This document shows positions 59,422 to 64,000 of a stretch of DNA of 64,000 nt, one piece after another (the stretch's first letter is position 1; each line of letters opens with the position of its first letter). The translations under genes were made by a program, and so were the position numbers. Source of the stretch: Inquilinus ginsengisoli_A (GTDB taxonomy: Bacteria > Pseudomonadota > Alphaproteobacteria > DSM-16000 > Inquilinaceae); NCBI RefSeq assembly GCF_031453975.1, contig NZ_JAVDPW010000015.1:62001-126000 (forward strand), written 5' to 3'. Under the pieces are notes generated by a model. The model had not been told where the DNA came from and did not search any database. It saw only the letters and a list, made by a program, of their open reading frames with translations.

Positions 59422-60052
59422 GCGACGCGTCCGGTCCGCTGCGGGCGGGCGAGGAGAAATAGTCCTGTAGCGCCTGATCCGTCTGGATCCGGGTCTCGGC
59501 CACGGCCTCCGGGGCCGAGCCGGTTCCCTGGACGGAGAAGAACGTCAGGTCATGCAGCCCGGTGATGCCCAGGACGGCCTTCAGATAGGGGGTCAGGAAA
59601 TCCGGCTGGCGCGCGCGCTCCCCGGAAAACCGTCCGCCCGAGGCGATGGCGACGAAGACCGGGCGGTCGCGCAGCAGGCCCACCTTGCCCGCCGGGGTCA
59701 CGTTGAAGGTCCGGCGGGCCCGGACGACATGGTCGATCCATGCCTTCAGCATCGAGGGCACGGTGAAGTTGTGCATCGGGGTTCCGATGACCAGGACATC
59801 GGCACTCTCCAGCTCCTGGATGAGCTTGTCCGACAGGGCGATGGACGCCCCGTGAAGGATGTCCACGGACGACCCCTGGGATGTCGCGTAATCCGCATCG
59901 ACATGCGGGATGGAACCATCGCCGATCACCCGTTCCACCAGGATCGCGGTCGGGTCTTCCTGCTGCAGAAGACCGACGATCTTCTGCGACAGCCGATGGC
60001 TTTCGGTGTCCTGGCCGCGGGGGCTGCAGCTGACGCGCAGGATCTTCTTCAT
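59387..60052 (-). CDS. FMN-dependent NAD(P)H oxidoreductase, AzoR-like flavodoxin-fold
   Basis: It has 221 residues. MKKILRVSCSPRGQDTESHR is the FMN-phosphate loop of AzoR-type enzymes; IGTPMHNFTVPSMLKAWIDH is the hallmark FMN-ring segment; ASGGRFSGERARQPDF is the third. It reduces quinones or azo compounds with NAD(P)H. The C-terminal Pro/Ala-rich tail is encoded opposite the end of the ABC ATPase gene (35-base convergent overlap). Divergent from a MocR regulator. Confidence 0.93.
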   Translation of the reverse strand: MKKILRVSCSPRGQDTESHRLSQKIVGLLQQEDPTAILVERVIGDGSIPHVDADYATSQGSSVDILHGASIALSDKLIQELESADVLVIGTPMHNFTVPSMLKAWIDHVVRARRTFNVTPAGKVGLLRDRPVFVAIASGGRFSGERARQPDFLTPYLKAVLGITGLHDLTFFSVQGTGSAPEAVAETRIQTDQALQDYFSSPARSGPDASPTAATAPAPRA

Positions 60053-60188
60053 CGTCCGATCTCCGAATTCTTGCCGAATGCCGCCGTTCTCGCCGGGTTT
60101 CCTGATGTCGCCGGCCGGCCGCCACGCGAGAAGTCCTCAATCTACGGGCTGGATGGCCCATGCCCCAGATCCATGAACCGACATTGAA

Positions 60189-60266
60189 ACTGGTCCATGA
60201 TGGCCATCGCCCAGTCGCGCATGGTACAGTCGGCTTTGGCCCATCCACAAAGTTGACTGGTCCATG
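60189..60266. promoter_or_regulatory. Direct repeats ACTGGTCCATG at the MocR promoter
   Basis: ACTGGTCCATG is at 60189-60199 and again at 60256-60266, the second covering the MocR start codon (60264). Two further TGGCCCAT copies are at about 60150 and 60237. MocR regulators bind pairs of short direct repeats, so this is a likely site for self-control and control of the divergent azoreductase gene. Confidence 0.65.
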
Positions 60267-61685
60267 GCCGCCCTGAAGCCCAGCAGCATCCCGCCATTGG
60301 ATCCCGCCGCGACCGCACCGTTCTACCGGCAGATCTACGATCGGTTCCGCGGCGCCATCACCAGCGGGGTGTTGAAGCCGGGCGACCGCATCCCCTCAGC
60401 CAGGGCGCTGACCAAGGAACTGGGCCTGGCGCGGGGCACGATCGAGACGGCCTATTCCCTGCTGGCCGCGGAGGGCTACATCCAGGCCCGTGGCCAGGCG
60501 GGCACCATCGTGACGCCGGGCCTCGAACCAGGGGCGGCTGTCGCCAGCACGGTGCTGCCATCCGACCGCGGCAGCGCCGTGACCAGCTTCCGTCCGGATT
60601 CGATCCTGCCGTTCCAGATGGGCTTGCCGGCGCTGGATGCGTTTCCCCGCAAGATCTGGGCCCGCCTGGGCGCGCGATGCGTCCGCGCCCTGCAGCCCTC
60701 CGGCATGGTCCATCCCCCCGTCCACGGCCTGCCGGCCCTGCGCGCCGAGATCGCCGCCTATCTCCAGCTGTCGCGCGGGATCAGCTGCTCGCCCTCCCAG
60801 ATCTTCGTGACCTCGGGGTACCGCAACACCATCGAGCTGATCGCCCATGCCCTGCTGAAGGCAGGGGATCGCGTCTGGCTCGAAGATCCGGGATACCCGC
60901 CGACGCGGGAGCTGCTGGGCCATATGCGGATCGCGGGCGTCTCGGTGCCGGTGGACCGGGACGGCATGGTGGTTTCCGACGGGATCAAGCGGGCGCCGCG
61001 GGCGCGTGCGGCCGTGGTCACGCCGGCGCATCAGAGCCCGCTCTGCGTGTCCCTGTCCTTGCCGCGGCGGCTGGCGCTGCTGGACTGGGCGGCGCGGACC
61101 GACGCCTGGATCATCGAGGACGATTACGACGGCGAATACCGCTATGTCAGCCGCCCCCTGCCGGCGTTGAAGAGCCTGGATCGCGACGGGCGCGTGCTCT
61201 ATGCCGGCACCTTCAGCAAGGTGCTGCTGCCGAGCATCCGGCTGGCCTATCTCGTGGTGCCGGACTCGCAGGTCGAGCGGTTCGAGCAGATCACCCAGGC
61301 CTTTGCCGGGGGCAGCCCCGAGCTGACGCAGACCATCGTCGCCGCCTTCATCAAGGAAGGGCATTTCGCGCGCCATATCCAGCGGATGCGGAAGCTCTAT
61401 GCCGAGCGTCGGGACGCGACCGCAGCGGGGCTGGAAAGCGTGCTGGGGAAGCACATGCCGATCGATTCCCAGCCGGGGGGCATGCACCTGATCCTGCGGC
61501 TGCAGGGCCGGCAGTCGGACCGCGGGCTGGTCGCGCGCATGCGGGAAGATGGCCTGTACGGGGAAGCCCTGACCGATTGGACGGCGGGCGGCGATGGCCC
61601 GTCGGCCTTGCTTCTCAACTTCACGAACATCGACTCCCGGGGCACCGCCGAGGCCTTCGGACGGCGCATCCTGGCGCTGCTTTGA
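60264..61685 (+). CDS. MocR-family regulator (GntR HTH fused to aminotransferase-like domain)
   Basis: It has 473 residues. The GntR winged helix (about 18-85) has FYRQIYDRFRGAITSGVLKP, DRIPSARALTKELGLARGTI and AEGYIQARGQAGT. The fold-type I aminotransferase domain (about 110-470) has VTSGYRNTIELIAHALLKAG, LEDPGYPP, the DDYDGEYRY segment and the PLP-binding Lys in YAGTFSKVLLPS. PdxR, GabR and TauR belong to this family; the target here is probably the azoreductase and/or the AhpD-like gene. The ATG lies inside a direct repeat, with no ribosome site. Confidence 0.93.
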   Translation: MAALKPSSIPPLDPAATAPFYRQIYDRFRGAITSGVLKPGDRIPSARALTKELGLARGTIETAYSLLAAEGYIQARGQAGTIVTPGLEPGAAVASTVLPSDRGSAVTSFRPDSILPFQMGLPALDAFPRKIWARLGARCVRALQPSGMVHPPVHGLPALRAEIAAYLQLSRGISCSPSQIFVTSGYRNTIELIAHALLKAGDRVWLEDPGYPPTRELLGHMRIAGVSVPVDRDGMVVSDGIKRAPRARAAVVTPAHQSPLCVSLSLPRRLALLDWAARTDAWIIEDDYDGEYRYVSRPLPALKSLDRDGRVLYAGTFSKVLLPSIRLAYLVVPDSQVERFEQITQAFAGGSPELTQTIVAAFIKEGHFARHIQRMRKLYAERRDATAAGLESVLGKHMPIDSQPGGMHLILRLQGRQSDRGLVARMREDGLYGEALTDWTAGGDGPSALLLNFTNIDSRGTAEAFGRRILALL

Positions 61686-61809
61686 CCGCGGCTGCGGCCC
61701 TCCCAGGGGTGATCATGGCCTAGTGCTGAAGCCGGTTTATGGCCCTTCTCGAATAGGCCAAGACGCATCACGTTTGGGATCCTTCAATCAGTTAGAGATG
61801 AGGATCATC

Positions 61810-62265
61810 GTGAGCAATCGCATCGACTACGCCAAGGCTTCGCCCGAGGGTTACAAGGCTTTCGGCGGGGTGTACGTCACCGTTCAGAGAAGCGGCCTGC
61901 CGAAAGAGCTGGTCAACCTCGTCTATCTCCGGGTTTCGCTGATCAATGGCTGTGCGTTCTGCATCGATATGCATTCGCGCGACCTGCTCAAATCCGGCCT
62001 AGCGGTGGAAAAGCTCGTGCTGGTGCCGGTGTGGCACGACGCGGGCGAAGTCTTCAATCGCCGCGAACGGGCCGCGCTGGCCTGGGCGGAAACCGTGACC
62101 CGCGTGTCCGAAACCGGCGTTCCCGATGCCGACTACGAGGCGGCGGCTGCCGAGTTCAACGACAAGGAACTCGCCGACCTGACCTATGCGATCAGCCTGA
62201 TGAACGCCTTCAATCGCTTCGGGATCGCGTTCCGTTCCACCCCAGCTGCCGCTGCCAAAGCTTGA
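61810..62265 (+). CDS. Carboxymuconolactone decarboxylase / AhpD-like protein
   Basis: It has 151 residues from GTG 61810. The redox motif NGCAFCIDMHS (CxxC then HS) is that of AhpD-type proteins, with RIDYAKASPEGYKA before it and ELADLTYAISLMNAFNRFGI after. It belongs to the one-domain group usually annotated carboxymuconolactone decarboxylase, many of which act as alkylhydroperoxidases. The GTG is preferred over an ATG at 61798: GATGAGG is 6 bases before it and homologues start (M)SxRIDY. Probably cotranscribed or coregulated with MocR. Confidence 0.9.
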   Translation: MSNRIDYAKASPEGYKAFGGVYVTVQRSGLPKELVNLVYLRVSLINGCAFCIDMHSRDLLKSGLAVEKLVLVPVWHDAGEVFNRRERAALAWAETVTRVSETGVPDADYEAAAAEFNDKELADLTYAISLMNAFNRFGIAFRSTPAAAAKA

Positions 62266-62473
62266 AACACCCCATTGGCGGGCGCTCAGCGCAGGACGAC
62301 GTCCCGTCGCAGGCGCTCGCCTCCCCATGTGGCGGCCGGGTCTGAAGCCTTCCCGGCTGACATTCGCGTCAGCGGATCGAACCGGCTGCGGTTCCCTCGC
62401 CTGACATGGCTCCCACCCCCCAACAGCTCGCCCGGCCGCAAGGCCCGGCGAGTCCTTGAACGGATCTGTCACA
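62266..62473. other. Leader region of the SMR gene (no gene seen)
   Basis: 208 bases between the AhpD-like and SMR genes. It contains a GAACCG-GCTG-CGGTTC hairpin (62379-62394) and GC-rich pairs near 62430-62450. Guanidine riboswitches often precede SugE/Gdx genes; I could not fit any of the known classes here. Confidence 0.4.
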
Positions 62474-62794
62474 ATGGCATGGATACTCCTGAGCATCGCC
62501 GGCCTTCTCGAAATCGCATTCGCCCTCAGCATGAAGTCGTCCGAAGGCTTCACGCGATGGATACCGGGGCTGCTGACGGTCGCCACCGGCGTGTCGAGCG
62601 TCTTTCTGCTTTCACTCTCGCTCCGCACGCTGCCGGTCGGCACCGGCTACGCGGTCTGGACCGGCATCGGCGCGGCCGGCACCGTGATTCTGGGCATGGC
62701 GCTGCTGGGCGACTCGGTTGCGCCGATGCGGGTGCTCTGCATCGCCCTCATTCTGGCCGGCGTCATCGGGCTCAAGCTGGTCTCGAGCGCATGA
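62474..62794 (+). CDS. SMR-family exporter, SugE/Gdx-like
   Basis: It has 106 residues, four TM helices. MAWILLSIAGLLEIAFALSM with Glu13 (proton/substrate-coupling Glu), LSLRTLPVGTGYAVWTGIGA, and MRVLCIALILAGVIGLKLVS match SugE (guanidinium exporter, Gdx) more than EmrE. ATG 62474 lies within GTCACAATGG, a weak ribosome site; a start at 62456 would add 6 residues. Confidence 0.9.
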   Translation: MAWILLSIAGLLEIAFALSMKSSEGFTRWIPGLLTVATGVSSVFLLSLSLRTLPVGTGYAVWTGIGAAGTVILGMALLGDSVAPMRVLCIALILAGVIGLKLVSSA

Positions 62795-63278
62795 GGTCAA
62801 GACCGGATCCTTAAAACGAGAGAAGGTCTCCTTTGTCGCGCTTCGGTGATAAGAAGGAATTTCGTGATAATTAGTGAAATTTTATCTTTATATTCGGATG
62901 CGCAATAGGAATTGCAATTCTGGACAGAATTGGGAATAGTGTCTCTCAGAGTGCGTCGTTTCGTGAGACCCGATATTTTCCTCGCGGAGATACGGCTCCT
63001 AATCTGATGTTAAGCAGATCTTTCAGATGATTGCTGGATATTTTAATATATAGATTTTTGCAGTAAAAGAGTTATTGCAGATATAGTTTATTTCAAAAGC
63101 AATTAATAAAAGGAATGTAAAGTAGATAACATCAAACGTTATAGATGAGGTGGTGCAGTTTCACCATCTCGTATTATAGTATTCGAAGAATCGGCGATTC
63201 AGATTTTGAATATGCCCGGTCAGATGGTCGATAAATTCGGATTGCCTCTTCTCAATTTCAGATTATTGGGGGATCGAT
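62795..63278. other. AT-rich gene-free region before the tyrosinase gene
   Basis: About 480 bases that are clearly AT-rich (runs such as TATTTTAATATATAGATTTT and AAAAGCAATTAATAAAAGG), unlike anything else in the window. No open frame of useful length or coding composition is seen. A hairpin at 63147-63170 and GAATC-GGC-GATTC (63188-63200) lie in it. It should contain the tyrosinase promoter and may be foreign DNA or a silenced control region. Confidence 0.7.
63147..63170 (+). other. Hairpin in the AT-rich region
   Basis: GAGGTGGTG pairs with CACCATCTC (one G-T pair) around a CAGTTT loop. TATTATAG follows, resembling either a weak terminator tail or a -10 box. Could be a 5'-leader structure of the tyrosinase mRNA. 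Confidence 0.35.
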
Positions 63279-64000
63279 ATGGATAACTCGGGATTCCATT
63301 TGTCGCGTCGTGACGTTCTGGTGGCCGCCGCCGTGACGGCCGGTGCAGCGGCCATTCCGCTCAGGCCATCGCGGGCCGCCGCGAAATTCACCCGCCCCAA
63401 TGTCACCAGCGAGGCCGGCCAGAAGATGCTGGCCATCTACGCCAAAGGCGTGGAGGCGATGCTGAAGCTGCCGGCGGACCATCCGCACAACTGGTTCCGC
63501 AACGCCTTCGTGCACATGATGGACTGCCCGCACGGCAACTGGTGGTTCTATGTCTGGCACCGCGGCTACATCGGATATTTCGAGCAGACCATCCGCACCG
63601 TGACCAAGGAGGACAGCTTCGTTCTGCCCTATTGGGACTGGACCCAGCTGCCGCAGATTCCGGACGGGATGTTCGACGACTGCCTGACGCCGTCGAGCGC
63701 CCCCTTCCTGCCCTATACCGGCAGCGTGACGGCGTTCACCAACTTCATGAAGCCGGCCCTGACGACGTACTGGAGCGGCTTCTCGCCCGCCCAACTCGCG
63801 CAACAGGCCAAGCGGGGCTACAAGAAACTCGACGATGTCTGGAGCGACATCCTCGGCTATGCCATGTGCGATGGCAATCCGGTGCCGATCTCCCAGAACC
63901 AGGCATTCGTCATCACCGGCGGCGCGCGCTACCTGACGCGCGACAACCCGAAGCTGGACGACAAGACCGCCGCCAATGTCGAGATCGACAAGATCCTCGG
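63279..64000 (+). CDS. Tyrosinase-family copper oxidase with Tat signal (partial, C-terminus off the window)
   Basis: 240 codons visible from ATG 63279 (GGGGGATCGAT upstream). A Tat signal, LSRRDVLVAAAVTAGAAA (residues 8-25), ends near SRAAA. Copper site A is H79 in FVHMMD, H85 in CPHGNWW and H94 in YVWHRGY; residues 85-102 fit the tyrosinase CuA pattern H-x4-F-x-x-W-H-R. LPYWDWTQLP follows. Copper site B should lie beyond the window end. Typical activity is oxidation of phenols to quinones (melanin) outside the cytoplasm. Confidence 0.9.
   Translation, partial: MDNSGFHLSRRDVLVAAAVTAGAAAIPLRPSRAAAKFTRPNVTSEAGQKMLAIYAKGVEAMLKLPADHPHNWFRNAFVHMMDCPHGNWWFYVWHRGYIGYFEQTIRTVTKEDSFVLPYWDWTQLPQIPDGMFDDCLTPSSAPFLPYTGSVTAFTNFMKPALTTYWSGFSPAQLAQQAKRGYKKLDDVWSDILGYAMCDGNPVPISQNQAFVITGGARYLTRDNPKLDDKTAANVEIDKIL

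Noticed and set aside
62266..62473. Guanidine riboswitch before the SugE-like gene
   Set aside because: The GAACCG/CGGTTC hairpin and nearby stems do not show the paired ACGR-loop hairpins or the conserved ykkC core; a covariance-model search would decide.
62795..63278. Small genes in the AT-rich region
   Set aside because: Frames are short and broken by many stops, and no ribosome site plus ATG pair leads to a plausible product.

Overview
The window is GC-rich, densely packed bacterial chromosome, most likely from an alphaproteobacterium of the Rhodospirillales/Azospirillum–Inquilinus type. I infer this from the GC bias, the aroK / small membrane protein / xerD neighbourhood, the many branched-chain-type and peptide-type ABC transporters, and the family resemblances; no 16S gene is present to confirm it. 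There are 59 supportable protein genes. I see no rRNA, tRNA, CRISPR array, insertion sequence or phage gene. The genome carries dispersed palindromic intergenic repeats of at least three kinds.

Layout. 1-3.8 kb: housekeeping (aroK, xerD) and a divergent QueA-like gene translationally coupled to an SDR. 4.0-11.2 kb: one long leftward operon (MHS-family permease, binding protein, LivH, LivM, LivG, LivF, short MetE-like protein) facing a divergent IclR regulator that has a tandem operator. 12.2-14.5 kb: a leftward SDR–Rieske–4-hydroxyphenylpyruvate dioxygenase operon. 14.9-17.1 kb: ferredoxin-NADP reductase divergent from an enamidase, with a perfect 26-bp palindrome between them. 17.1-19.6 kb: a modular RTX protein and a cupin. 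19.7-28.8 kb: a leftward operon of 6-hydroxynicotinate-reductase-like protein, UPF0280 (ApbE-like), two DUF1185 paralogues, binding protein, fused LivH-LivM, LivG, LivF and MarR. 29-36.2 kb: a cytoplasmic penicillin-acylase-family hydrolase, an old-yellow-enzyme homologue, two regulator/target pairs (TetR with a Bcr-like MFS pump, TetR with an SDR). 36.4-44.1 kb: a peptide-type ABC operon with a winged-helix regulator and an M14 peptidase. 44.3-49.9 kb: SDR, GST, a small secreted protein, a Tat-signal SDR divergent from LysR, and a serine hydrolase. 50-59.4 kb: a GH20 hexosaminidase divergent from a ROK regulator, then a complete oligosaccharide/peptide-type ABC importer (predicted chitobiose-like use). 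59.4-62.8 kb: FMN azoreductase, MocR regulator, AhpD-like protein, SMR exporter. 62.8-64 kb: an AT-rich gene-free stretch and the start of a Tat-exported tyrosinase.

The most interesting system is the N-heterocycle module. Enamidase and 6-hydroxynicotinate reductase are consecutive enzymes of the reductive nicotinate pathway known from Eubacterium barkeri. Here both have an upstream GTATACAAAC site, a ferredoxin reductase sits next to the enamidase, and the reductase gene heads an operon with an ABC importer, an ApbE-like protein that could attach the covalent flavin that this reductase is known to carry, and a pair of DUF1185 proteins of unknown role.
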